From the NCBI RefSeq assembly GCF_024171885.1, contig NZ_JAMTCP010000019.1, positions 52,594 through 116,593 of the forward strand: 64,000 nucleotides of DNA, given 5' to 3'. A program made the position numbers and the translations under genes. Source of the DNA: Streptoalloteichus tenebrarius. Lineage in GTDB: Bacteria > Actinomycetota > Actinomycetes > Mycobacteriales > Pseudonocardiaceae. The notes below the pieces were generated by a model. The model had not been told where the DNA came from. It ran no database searches and saw only the letters and a program-made list of their open reading frames with translations. Position 1 is the stretch's first letter; each line of letters opens with the position of its first letter. This document shows positions 34,597 through 43,008 of this stretch, one piece after another.

Positions 34597-35379
34597 ATGG
34601 TGAAAACCCTGGAGGAATGGGTGAGATCGGATATATCCCCCTACCGAGAGAAACCACTCTCCTGGCTCTCGCAGTACCACTTCTTCCGTGATCCCACCCG
34701 CCCGGCGTACAGCGACCCCGACTTCTTCTTCTCCCCCGCCGACGGCGTCCTGCTCTACCAACACCTGGCCAAGCCGGACGAGCCGGTGGTCGACATCAAG
34801 GGCCGCCCCTACACCCCGCGCGACGCCCTGTGCGACCCCGCGTTCGACCGCCCCGCGCTGGTGATCGGCATCTTCATGACGTTCTTCGACGTCCACGTCA
34901 ACCGCGTGCCCTACTCCGGCCGGTTGTCCCACCGGTTCGTCGAGCCGGTGAGCACGCACAACCTCCCGATGCTGGACATGGAGAAGAACATCCTCGACGA
35001 CCTGCGCGTCGACCTCGCCGCCGCCGACTACCTGCACCGCAACCAACGCGTGGTCAACCGGGTGCACTCGCCGCGCCTGGGCCAGGACTACTACGTGCTC
35101 CAGATCGCCGACCAGGCGGTCAACCGGATCACCCCGTTCGACCCGAGGCAGAACCGGCGCTGCCGGCAGGGGCAGCGCTTCTCCCAGATCCGGTACGGCT
35201 CGCAGTGCGACCTGGTCATCCCGCTGTCCGACCGGTTCGCGTTCGAACCGGTGCAGCGCACCGGGCGGCACGTCGAGGCCGGTGTCGACCCGCTGGTCCG
35301 CGTCCGCCCGCTGGACCAGCCGGACCCCCGGGACCGGCCGGACCCGCTGGACGGGCCGGAGGGGGGACGGGCGCGATGA
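34597..35379 (+). CDS. Phosphatidylserine decarboxylase-family protein (pyruvoyl type)
   Basis: A 260-residue protein of the PSD family, whose members cut themselves at a Gly-Ser bond and turn the Ser into a pyruvoyl cofactor for decarboxylation. Visible family features are FMTFFDVHVNRVPYSG near 90-105 and THNLPMLDMEKN near 120. RYGSQCDLVIPL places the cleavage Ser at about 202 (canonical LGST is YGSQ here). There is no membrane anchor, and the C-terminal 35 residues are Asp/Pro/Arg-rich. Such soluble members may act on free amino acids or peptides in place of phospholipid. The ATG at 34597 is preceded by AAGGAGC. It ends in an ATGA overlap with the next gene, so the two proteins probably work together. 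Confidence 0.82.
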   Translation: MVKTLEEWVRSDISPYREKPLSWLSQYHFFRDPTRPAYSDPDFFFSPADGVLLYQHLAKPDEPVVDIKGRPYTPRDALCDPAFDRPALVIGIFMTFFDVHVNRVPYSGRLSHRFVEPVSTHNLPMLDMEKNILDDLRVDLAAADYLHRNQRVVNRVHSPRLGQDYYVLQIADQAVNRITPFDPRQNRRCRQGQRFSQIRYGSQCDLVIPLSDRFAFEPVQRTGRHVEAGVDPLVRVRPLDQPDPRDRPDPLDGPEGGRAR

Positions 35380-36350
35380 CCATCGAACTGGACGGGGGGT
35401 GGCGGACGGCCGAGGCGGACTGGCACAACCCGACCCGGTTGCCGCAACCGGCGTTCCTGCTCAACGTCCCGCTCTCGCTGGTCGCCGAGGAGGTTTCCCG
35501 GGGGGACGAGGAGGAACCCGCCGACGCCGCCCCCGGGGCCAGGCCGCCGCTCGACCGGCACCGCGCGATGAGCCAGTTCCTGGAGCTCTACCGCGACCTC
35601 ACCGCCGACGCCCTGGTCTACCTGCTGCCCACGCCCCGGCTGAGCGGCCTGCGCGACCTCGCCCGCGCCGCGCACCTGGGAGTCGTGCTGGAGCATCTGC
35701 CGAGCGGCGACGTCGTGGTGCTGGCGCGCGGCGCCACGCGGGAGCGCCGGGCCGCGGTCGAGGTCGGCCGCTCCTTCTTCGAGTCCCTCGGCTACCGGGT
35801 GGTCGAGCCCGTGGGGCGCTTCGAGGGCGAGGCCGACCTGAAGCACCTCAGGGACGACGTGTACGTCGGCGGGTACGGCGCGGGGACCGGCCCCGAGGTC
35901 CACGACTGGCTGGAGCGCGCCTTCGACCTGAGGGTCGTGCGGCTGCGCGTGGCCGACCCGACGCTGCCGCACCTCGACCGGACCGTGCTGCCCCTCACCA
36001 GGGAACGGACCCTGGTGTGCGTCGAGGCGCACGACCGGGACGAGATCCGCCGGCTCGAACGGCACACCGAGGTGGTCCCCGTTTCCGCCTCGGCCTGCCG
36101 CGCCGGCCTGTGCGCCTCGGTCCGGGTCGACAACACGATCCTCAACGCCTCGCACCTGCACCAGCTCCGACCGGGCAGCGCGGAGCACGCCGCCGAGCTG
36201 GCCAAGAACCGGGCGCTGGAGGACGCCGCCGCGCCGCTGGCGTTGGAGGTCAACCACGTCAACCTCAGCGAGTTCGCGGGGGCGGGAGTGGCGCTGTCCA
36301 GCCTCGTCCTGCACCTCAACCGGTACTCCTACCGGTTCGAACTCATGTGA
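35376..36350 (+). CDS. Amidinotransferase/DDAH-fold protein lacking the catalytic cysteine
   Basis: A 324-residue protein with the pattern of the guanidino-group-modifying superfamily (dimethylarginine dimethylaminohydrolase, arginine deiminase). Residues about 65-120 and the segment EPVGRFEGEADLKHLRDDVY correspond to the first modules. The C-terminus NHVNLSEFAGAGVALSSLVL corresponds to the stretch that normally ends GG-x-x-C-L. There the catalytic Cys is replaced by Ser (308 or 309). It may be inactive, use another Cys (CRAGLC near 250), or serve as a binding partner. Start ATG overlaps the preceding stop (ATGA). Its tight coupling to the decarboxylase suggests a joint role in modifying an arginine- or amine-type metabolite; this is inference. 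Confidence 0.72.
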   Translation: MTIELDGGWRTAEADWHNPTRLPQPAFLLNVPLSLVAEEVSRGDEEEPADAAPGARPPLDRHRAMSQFLELYRDLTADALVYLLPTPRLSGLRDLARAAHLGVVLEHLPSGDVVVLARGATRERRAAVEVGRSFFESLGYRVVEPVGRFEGEADLKHLRDDVYVGGYGAGTGPEVHDWLERAFDLRVVRLRVADPTLPHLDRTVLPLTRERTLVCVEAHDRDEIRRLERHTEVVPVSASACRAGLCASVRVDNTILNASHLHQLRPGSAEHAAELAKNRALEDAAAPLALEVNHVNLSEFAGAGVALSSLVLHLNRYSYRFELM

Positions 36351-36352
36351 GG

Positions 36353-36391
36353 CGGGGCCGGGCCGCCCGTTGGGGCGTTCGCCCGGCCCCG
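36353..36391. terminator. Nested bidirectional terminator
   Basis: An 11-bp perfect stem CGGGGCCGGGC / GCCCGGCCCCG encloses a second 5-bp hairpin (CGCCC GTTG GGGCG). It starts 3 nt after the stop codon and lies between convergent genes. Confidence 0.75.
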
Positions 36392-36452
36392 AACGTGTTC
36401 CGAGGCCCGCCCCCCGACCGCGGGTGGCGGGCAGGGCGGACGGGCTGGGTCC

Positions 36453-37094
36453 TCAGACGAGCAGCGGAAGCAGGGCGTGCCGCCGCCGCACGACCGCCCC
36501 GTAGCGGGCGTCCAGCCGCAGCCACGAGTCCGTGGCGCTGACCCTGACCAGGTCATCGGCGCCGGCCGGGCCGAGGAACCCCATCCCGGACAGCGCGAAC
36601 AGGCACCGCAGCGGGACCTTCACCTCGAACCCGCCGCCGCTGACCACCAGCACCGGCTGGTCGAGCAGGGACGCGGGCGGGGTGCCGTGCGGGCCCTGGT
36701 TCTCCCTGGCCACGGCGGCTCCCCTGTCGGTCAGCTCGCTGACGACCGAGGCCGGCAGGTCGTCGACCCGTCGCCAGCCCTCGCCCGGCGGCAGCGCCGA
36801 CCGCCACAGCAGGTCCCTGGGCGGCCCGGGGTCCAGGCGCGGCCCGCCCACCACCGCCAGCGCGGCGAGCAGCTCGTTGCCGGAGACGGTCACGTCGGCC
36901 GGCTCCACCTCGCCGGTCACCGAGCGGGTGACCAGGGCGTCGAACGGCGTCGACGCCCAGGCGTCCAGCAGCTCGGGCCGGCCGGGGCGGGCCCGCAGCC
37001 GGACCACCGCCTGCGCGTCCAGCCGGACGGCGCGGGCCACGAACGCGCCGAGCGCCTCGCGGTCGGCGGCGTCGGGCACCAGCAGCTCAGGCAA
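36453..37094 (-). CDS. Conserved hypothetical protein (Rv2474c-like by position)
   Basis: A 213-residue soluble protein without a recognised domain. It sits where M. tuberculosis has Rv2474c (about the same length), between the thioesterase and downstream genes. Alternating hydrophobic and charged segments suggest an alpha/beta fold. The central VSVSGNELLAALAVVGG-like region and C-terminal SWLRLDARYGAVVRRRHAL have no motif I can name. ATG start; the first 8 nt overlap the end of the thioesterase gene, which indicates coupling. Confidence 0.72.
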   Translation of the reverse strand: MPELLVPDAADREALGAFVARAVRLDAQAVVRLRARPGRPELLDAWASTPFDALVTRSVTGEVEPADVTVSGNELLAALAVVGGPRLDPGPPRDLLWRSALPPGEGWRRVDDLPASVVSELTDRGAAVARENQGPHGTPPASLLDQPVLVVSGGGFEVKVPLRCLFALSGMGFLGPAGADDLVRVSATDSWLRLDARYGAVVRRRHALLPLLV

Positions 37095-37518
37095 CGCCGC
37101 CCCCCGCGTGGAAGCCGGCCAGGAAGTCCCGCTCGGTCTCGGTGAGCCGGCGCGGCCGGGTGTTGGCGACGTCGTAGGGGGCCATCAGGGTCTGGGCGCT
37201 GGCGACCACCTGGTCCTCGTGCGACCGTCCACTATGGACGGTGTAGTCGAGGGTGAAGGAGGCCACCCTGAGGTCGCGGACCGCGATCCGCACGCACACC
37301 GGCTCCCCGGTGAACACCAGCGGCGCGTGGTAGTCGACCGCGAGCCTGGCCACCACCATGCCCCGCGCCAGCCCGTCCACCCCGTGCCGCGCCGCCTCGA
37401 CGAACAACATCGCGACCCTGGCGTCCTCCAGCAGCGTCACGGTGTTCGCGTGGTTGACGTGCCCGAAGGCGTCCATGTCCGACCAGCGCGGTTGGACCTC
37501 GGTGACGAACGCGCCCAA
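37087..37518 (-). CDS. Acyl-CoA thioesterase (hotdog, 4HBT type)
   Basis: About 143 residues with the 4-hydroxybenzoyl-CoA-thioesterase signature RWSDMDAFGHVNHANTVTLLEDAR. The Asp of SDMDAFGHVNH is the catalytic residue of the family. It corresponds to Rv2475c, also next to gdh. I place the start at the TTG at 37518 because GAGGAGG lies about 9 nt upstream. An in-frame ATG at 37545 lacks a ribosome binding site and adds MIAARRRCF. Physiological substrate unknown. Confidence 0.85.
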   Translation of the reverse strand: MGAFVTEVQPRWSDMDAFGHVNHANTVTLLEDARVAMLFVEAARHGVDGLARGMVVARLAVDYHAPLVFTGEPVCVRIAVRDLRVASFTLDYTVHSGRSHEDQVVASAQTLMAPYDVANTRPRRLTETERDFLAGFHAGGGVA

Positions 37519-37593
37519 GAAACAACGCCTCCTCGCGGCGATCATGAGCCCATCAGGGGATTGCAGCCCCTAACGTACTCACGATCGTCGGAC

Positions 37594-37631
37594 GCCGACC
37601 CGCGCCGGGGGGGTACCCGGCGCGGGTCGGC
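37594..37631 (-). terminator. Terminator of gdh
   Basis: A perfect 16-bp stem (GCCGACCCGCGCCGGG and its complement) with a 6-nt loop lies 73 nt beyond the gdh stop codon and before the thioesterase start. Confidence 0.8.
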
Positions 37632-37703
37632 GGTGTCCGTCAGCCCGGCGTCGACCGGACCGGTGGCGGTCGACGCGGGCGCGTCGACCCCGGCGGCCCG
37701 TCC

Positions 37704-40700
37704 TCAGCGGACCATGCTGCGGACCTGGCGGGCCGCCACCGACAGCGTCGGCAGGTCCAGCCGGCCGGAGTCCCTGATCGCGCGCAGCGCGGCCCTGGCC
37801 CTGGCCAGCCGGGAGGCGTTCGCCTCCTCCCACCGGGCGATCTTCTCCTCGGCGTCGTCCCCGGGGTCGCTGCTGCGCAGCGCGTCCAGGGTGATCGCCC
37901 GCAGCGACCCGTACAGGTCGTCGCGCAGCGCCAGCCGCGCCAGCGCGTGCCAGCGGTTGCCGCGCTGGAGCGCGCTCACCGAGCTGAGCATCTGGTCGAT
38001 GTCCAGGTGGGCGGACAACGCGTAGTACAGCTCCGCGGTCTCCTGCGGGCTGCGCTCCACGCCCAGCTTCTCCCGCTCGGCCAGCTCGGCCACCTCGGTG
38101 ACGTCGAGCAACCCGTAGGTGTAGAGCAGGGTCGCCACCCGACGCGCCAGGGGCTCCGGCACGCCCTGGTCGGTCAGCCGCTGGACGTGCTCGACCACGG
38201 CGTCGCGCTCCCGGCCCCGCAGCAGGTCGGTCACGTGCGGGGCCAGCTCCCCGACCACGGGGGCGAACCGGCTGATCTCGGCGCCCACGGCCAACGGCTG
38301 CGGCCGGTTCGACAGCAGCCAGCGGGAGGCCCGGTCGAGCAGCCGCCGCGTCTCCAGCACCATGGCGTCGGTGACGTCGGTGGGCACGACGTTGTCGAGG
38401 GCGTCGATCTCCCGCCACAGCGAGTTCAGGTCGAAGACCCTGGTCACCACGGAGAACGCCCGCACGGCGTCGGTGGCGCTGGCCGTCATCTCCTCGGCCA
38501 GCCGGAAGGCGTAGGAGATGCCGCCCCCGTCGACCACCTCGTTGACCAGCAGCGTGGTGGTGATCTCCCGACGCAGCGGGTGCCCGGCGACCGCGTCGCC
38601 GAACCGCTCCCGCAGCGGCGCGGGGAAGTACTCGGGCAGCCGCCGCGCGAACGCCTCGGCGTCCGGCAGGTCGCTGGCCAGCACCTCCTCCTTGAGCGCC
38701 AGCTTGACGTGGGCCAGCAGGGTGGCCAGCTCCGGCGAGGTCAACCCCTGCCCCGCCTGGTCCATCGCCTTGAACTGGGCCGGCGTCGGCAGGGCCTCCA
38801 GCGCCCTGTCCAGGCCGCGCCGCTGTTCGAGGTCGCTGATCAGCCGGGCGTGCACGGTCAGCATCGACGCGGCGTGCGCCCTGCTGACGCCGAGCACCGC
38901 GTTCTGCCGGTAGTTGTCGGCGAGCACCAGGTGCGCGACCTCGTCGGTCATCGCGGCGAGCAGCTCGTTGCGCTCGCCCGGCTCCAGCCGCTCCGCGTCG
39001 ACCATGCGGTCCAGCAGGATCTTGATGTTGACCTCGTGGTCGGAGCAGTCCACGCCGGCCGAGTTGTCCAGGGCGTCGGTGTTGACCTTGCCGCCGGCCC
39101 TGGCGAACTCGATCCGGCCGCGCTGGGTCAGGCCGAGGTTGCCGCCCTCGCCGACGACCTTCACCCGCAGGTCGGCCCCGTCGACGCGGACCGCGTCGTT
39201 GGCCTTGTCGCCGACCTCGGCGTGCGTCTCGGTGGAGGCCTTGACGTAGGTGCCGATGCCGCCGTTCCACAGCAGGTCGACCGGGGCCAGCAGGATCGCC
39301 TTGATCAGCTCGGGCGGGGACAGCCGGCTCACGCCGTCCGGCAGGCCCAGCGCCTCCCTGACCTGCGGGCTGACCGGGATCGACTTCAGGGTGCGGGGGA
39401 AGACCCCGCCACCCTTGCTGATCTTGCTCCGGTCGTAGTCGTCCCACGAGGAGCGCGGCAGCTCGAACAGGCGCTTGCGCTCCCGGAACGACACCGACGG
39501 GTTCGGGTCGGGGTCGAGGAACACGTGCCGGTGGTCGAACGCCGCGACGAGCCGGATGTGCTCGGACAACAGCATCCCGTTGCCGAAGACGTCGCCGGAC
39601 ATGTCGCCGACGCCCACGACCGTGAAGTCCTGCGACTGCGTGTCCACGCCCAGCTCACGGAAGTGCCGCTTGACGCTCTCCCACGCGCCCCGCGCGGTGA
39701 TGCCCATCGCCTTGTGGTCGTAGCCGACCGAGCCGCCGGAGGCGAAGGCGTCGCCGAGCCAGAAGCCGTAGGAGGCGGCGACCTCGTTGGCGATGTCGGA
39801 GAAGGTCGCGGTGCCCTTGTCGGCGGCGACCACCAGGTAGGCGTCGTCCCCGTCGTGCCGCACGACCTGCCGCGCCGGCACCACGTGGTTGCCGACCATG
39901 TTGTCGGTCAGGTCCAGCAGGCCGGAGATGAACATCCGGTAGCAGGCGATCCCCTCCTTGAGGAACGCCTCCCTGTCCAACCCGGGGTCGCCGGTCGCCG
40001 TCGGCGGGCGCTTGACGACGAAGCCACCCTTGGCGCCGACCGGGACGATCACCGCGTTCTTCACGGCCTGCGCCTTGACCAGGCCCAGGATCTCGGTGCG
40101 GAAGTCCTCCCTGCGGTCGGACCAGCGCAGGCCGCCCCTGGCGACCGGGCCGAACCGCAGGTGCACGCCCTCCACCCTCGGCGAGTACACGAAGATCTCG
40201 AACCGGGGCCGGGGCTCCGGCAGGTCCGGCACGGCCTGCGGGTCCAGCTTGAACGACAGGAACGGCCGGGCCTGGCCCGCGCTGTCCGTGACGAAGTAGT
40301 TCGTCCGCAGCGTCGCCCTGACCAGCGTCAGGTAGCTGCGCAGGATCCGGTCGGCGTCGAGGCTGGTGACCTCGTCGATCATCCGGGTGATCTCGGCGGC
40401 CAGCGCCTCGCCCTGGCTGGCCCTGGTCTCGTCGGACAGCGCCGGGTCGAACCGGGTCTCGAAGAGCTGCACCAGCGCGGTGGCCACCTGGGTGTGGCCG
40501 AGCACCGCGTCCTCGATGTAGTCCTGGCTGTAGGGCGTGCGGGCCTGCCGCAGGTACTTGGCGTAGGCGCGCAGCAGCGCCGCCTGCCGCCAGCCCAGCC
40601 CGGCCCGCAGCACCAGCGCGTTGAACCGGTCCACCTCGGCGTCGCCGCGCCACGCGGCGGCGAAGGCCTCCTGGAACCGGGCCTGGAGCTCGGCGGGGTC

Positions 40701-42668
40701 CTCGGCGGCGATGCGCTCCAGCGCCGCCGGCTCCAGGCGCAGCCCGAAGTCGTAGATCCAGCACTGGACGCCGTCCTCGCGGACGACCTCGTACGGCCGC
40801 TCGTCGACGACCTCGACGCCCATCCGCTGGAGCACCGGCAGCACCGCCGACAACGTGACCCGCTGCCCGGCCAGGTACAGCTTGAACCGCCGCTCCCCCG
40901 GCTCGGCCTCGCCCGGCACGTAGAAGTGCATGCCCAGGTCGCCGGGCTCGCCGGTCAGCGCCTGGAGGCGACGCAGGTCGGCCAGGCCCTCACCGGCGGT
41001 GAAGTCCTCCTTGTACGCCTCGGGGAAGAGCGTGGCGTACCGCTGCCCCAGCTCGGTGGCGGACTCCCCGCTGACCACGCCCTGCGTGCCGTCCGGCCCG
41101 TGCTGCTCCGCCAGGACGGCGTCGATCATCAGGTCGTCCCAGCTCCGCACGGAGGCGGCCAGCTTGTCCTGGATGCGGGTGGTGTCCGGCTCGAACTGCC
41201 GGCCGGGGTCGGTGTGCACCGTGAAGTGCACCCGCGCCAGCGCGGACTCGCCCACCCGCGCGCTGTACTCCAACGAGCTGCCCTGGAGCTCGGCCAGCAG
41301 CACGTCCTGCATGGCCAGCCGGGTGGTCGTGGTGTAGCGGTCGCGCGGCAGGTAGACCAGGCACGAGTAGAAACGGCCGTAGGGGTCGCGCCGCAGGAAC
41401 AGCCGCAGCTTGCGCCGCTCGGCCAGCGCCAGCACCCCGGTCGTCGTGTCGTACAGCGAGTCCGGGTCGGTGGAGAACAGCTCCGTGCGCGGGTAGTTCT
41501 GGATCACCTCCAGCATCCGCTGACCGGAGTAGGACTCCAGCGGGAAGCCGGCGCGGTGGATGACCTCGCGCACCCGGCGCTCGATGACCGGGATGTCCAG
41601 CACGTCCTCGTGCAGGGCCGAGGTGGTGAACACGCCCAGGAACCGGTGCTCGCCGGTGACGTTGCGGTCGGCGTCGAACGTCTTGACGCCCACGTAGTAC
41701 GGGTAGACCGGGCGGTGCACCGTGGACGGCGCGCTCGCCTGGGTCAGCACGAGCAGCTCAGGCGCCAACGCCTGCGCGGCGCCGTCCGGGCCGGTCGTGA
41801 AGCTACGGGCGGCGAGGCTGTCGCGGCGCAGCACCCCCAGGCCGGAGGCCAGCACGGCGCGCAGCGCCTTGTCGCCGCTCTCCGGGTCCTCGACCAGCTC
41901 GTAGTGCCGGTAGCCGAGGAAGGTGAAGTGGCCGTCGACCAGCCAGCGCAGCAGCTCGGCGCCCTCCTGGGTCTCGGCGGCCGGCAGCGGCGGCGGGGTG
42001 CGCTCCAGCTCGTCGGCCAGGGCGCGCGCGGTGCCGGTCATCTTGTCGGTGTCCTCGACGACCTCGCGGACGTCGTTGAGGACCGACTGCAACCGCTGCT
42101 CCAGCTCGCGGGCCCGGTCCGGGTCGGTGATCCGGTCGACCTCGATCAGCATCCACGACTCGGCCAGCGCGTCGTTCGGCGGGCGCTCGGGGTCAGCGGC
42201 CGGCAGCACCTCGCGCAGGCCGCCGGCGACGTCCCTGCGCACCACGACGATGGGGTGCACGACGCGCTGGACCTGCACGCCCCGCCGGGCCAGCTCGGCG
42301 GCGACCGAGTCGACCAGGTAGGGCATGTCGTCGGTGACGACCTGGATCACGGTGGCCGGGCAGGACCAGCCGTCGGCGGTCGGGTCGGGGTTGAACACCC
42401 GGACCACGGGCCGGCCGGGCACCCGGGAGACGGCGATCTCGTGGTGCGAGCGCACCGCGCCGACGAGGTCGGCCGGGCGGTCGTCGACGACCTCCTCGGC
42501 CGGCACGTGCCGGTAGTACAGCTCGATCAGGTCCGCGAGCTCGGGAGCCGTGTCGGCGGCTCGTCGGAGGAGTTGCTCGCGGCCCTGCTCCGGACTCGCC
42601 GTCCGCTCGGGGCCGTCGGTTCTGCTGTCGGATGGGGACGGGGCTGAACTCGCCGAAGTCGAGGACAT
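37704..42668 (-). CDS. gdh: NAD-specific glutamate dehydrogenase, large type (L-GDH)
   Basis: A 1654-residue enzyme that converts glutamate to 2-oxoglutarate and ammonia with NAD; the family is about 1600-1650 residues. The N-terminal 700 residues hold ACT-like regulatory modules. The catalytic dehydrogenase domain lies at about 740-1240, with the substrate Lys in IVPVGAKGGFVVK near 880 and the Rossmann part after it (VVGVGDMSGDVFGNGMLLS). The helical C-terminal module follows. I start at ATG 42668 (MSSTSASS), which has GGAG upstream; the frame extends 29 codons further. Homologue of Rv2476c, a target of the GarA/PknG system in mycobacteria. Whether that regulation applies here is not visible. 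Confidence 0.95.
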   Translation of the reverse strand: MSSTSASSAPSPSDSRTDGPERTASPEQGREQLLRRAADTAPELADLIELYYRHVPAEEVVDDRPADLVGAVRSHHEIAVSRVPGRPVVRVFNPDPTADGWSCPATVIQVVTDDMPYLVDSVAAELARRGVQVQRVVHPIVVVRRDVAGGLREVLPAADPERPPNDALAESWMLIEVDRITDPDRARELEQRLQSVLNDVREVVEDTDKMTGTARALADELERTPPPLPAAETQEGAELLRWLVDGHFTFLGYRHYELVEDPESGDKALRAVLASGLGVLRRDSLAARSFTTGPDGAAQALAPELLVLTQASAPSTVHRPVYPYYVGVKTFDADRNVTGEHRFLGVFTTSALHEDVLDIPVIERRVREVIHRAGFPLESYSGQRMLEVIQNYPRTELFSTDPDSLYDTTTGVLALAERRKLRLFLRRDPYGRFYSCLVYLPRDRYTTTTRLAMQDVLLAELQGSSLEYSARVGESALARVHFTVHTDPGRQFEPDTTRIQDKLAASVRSWDDLMIDAVLAEQHGPDGTQGVVSGESATELGQRYATLFPEAYKEDFTAGEGLADLRRLQALTGEPGDLGMHFYVPGEAEPGERRFKLYLAGQRVTLSAVLPVLQRMGVEVVDERPYEVVREDGVQCWIYDFGLRLEPAALERIAAEDPAELQARFQEAFAAAWRGDAEVDRFNALVLRAGLGWRQAALLRAYAKYLRQARTPYSQDYIEDAVLGHTQVATALVQLFETRFDPALSDETRASQGEALAAEITRMIDEVTSLDADRILRSYLTLVRATLRTNYFVTDSAGQARPFLSFKLDPQAVPDLPEPRPRFEIFVYSPRVEGVHLRFGPVARGGLRWSDRREDFRTEILGLVKAQAVKNAVIVPVGAKGGFVVKRPPTATGDPGLDREAFLKEGIACYRMFISGLLDLTDNMVGNHVVPARQVVRHDGDDAYLVVAADKGTATFSDIANEVAASYGFWLGDAFASGGSVGYDHKAMGITARGAWESVKRHFRELGVDTQSQDFTVVGVGDMSGDVFGNGMLLSEHIRLVAAFDHRHVFLDPDPNPSVSFRERKRLFELPRSSWDDYDRSKISKGGGVFPRTLKSIPVSPQVREALGLPDGVSRLSPPELIKAILLAPVDLLWNGGIGTYVKASTETHAEVGDKANDAVRVDGADLRVKVVGEGGNLGLTQRGRIEFARAGGKVNTDALDNSAGVDCSDHEVNIKILLDRMVDAERLEPGERNELLAAMTDEVAHLVLADNYRQNAVLGVSRAHAASMLTVHARLISDLEQRRGLDRALEALPTPAQFKAMDQAGQGLTSPELATLLAHVKLALKEEVLASDLPDAEAFARRLPEYFPAPLRERFGDAVAGHPLRREITTTLLVNEVVDGGGISYAFRLAEEMTASATDAVRAFSVVTRVFDLNSLWREIDALDNVVPTDVTDAMVLETRRLLDRASRWLLSNRPQPLAVGAEISRFAPVVGELAPHVTDLLRGRERDAVVEHVQRLTDQGVPEPLARRVATLLYTYGLLDVTEVAELAEREKLGVERSPQETAELYYALSAHLDIDQMLSSVSALQRGNRWHALARLALRDDLYGSLRAITLDALRSSDPGDDAEEKIARWEEANASRLARARAALRAIRDSGRLDLPTLSVAARQVRSMVR

Positions 42669-43008
42669 CGTTGCTTGTGGCTCCACGCGCTCTCCGGCAC
42701 TCCGCTGTGCCAGGACCACCTCAACCCTAACCAGCCGCGATCGGACGGGGGGCAACGGGCGGTGGCGGCGTCCCAGCCGGCTGGAGTGGTCTGCGCCACG
42801 TCGACGCGGGGCGAATCGGTCTCGTGATCGATCACGCGACTGGTCTACTCACCAGTACCCCGTACGCGGGGGACGAAACACCCGTCGGGCGCCGTGCGGG
42901 ATCTTGACGCGACACGCCGTCGCGAGCCTTTCCTCGGCGTGTCGCCTCCCTGTCGTGACCGCCGTCGACACCGTCGCTGTCGGCGGGGGACGCGCGGGGG
43001 GAGACGCC
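42669..43008. promoter_or_regulatory. Promoter region of gdh and 3' region of the TPR/GGDEF gene
   Basis: 340 nt without a gene. It contains a terminator for the upstream gene (42909-42945) and a small CCCCG-TACG-CGGGG hairpin at about 42857-42870. The gdh promoter should lie between 42669 and 42850. Confidence 0.45.
42909..42945 (-). terminator. Terminator of the TPR/GGDEF gene
   Basis: Perfect 11-bp arms GCGACACGCCG / CGGCGTGTCGC with a 15-nt loop lie 64 nt beyond the stop codon at 43009 on the minus strand. Confidence 0.7.

Noticed and set aside
37947..42647. Plus-strand open frame of 1566 codons opposite gdh
   Set aside because: Shadow of the NAD-glutamate dehydrogenase gene; His/Arg/Gln-rich translation without domains. 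Long antisense frames are expected at this GC content.
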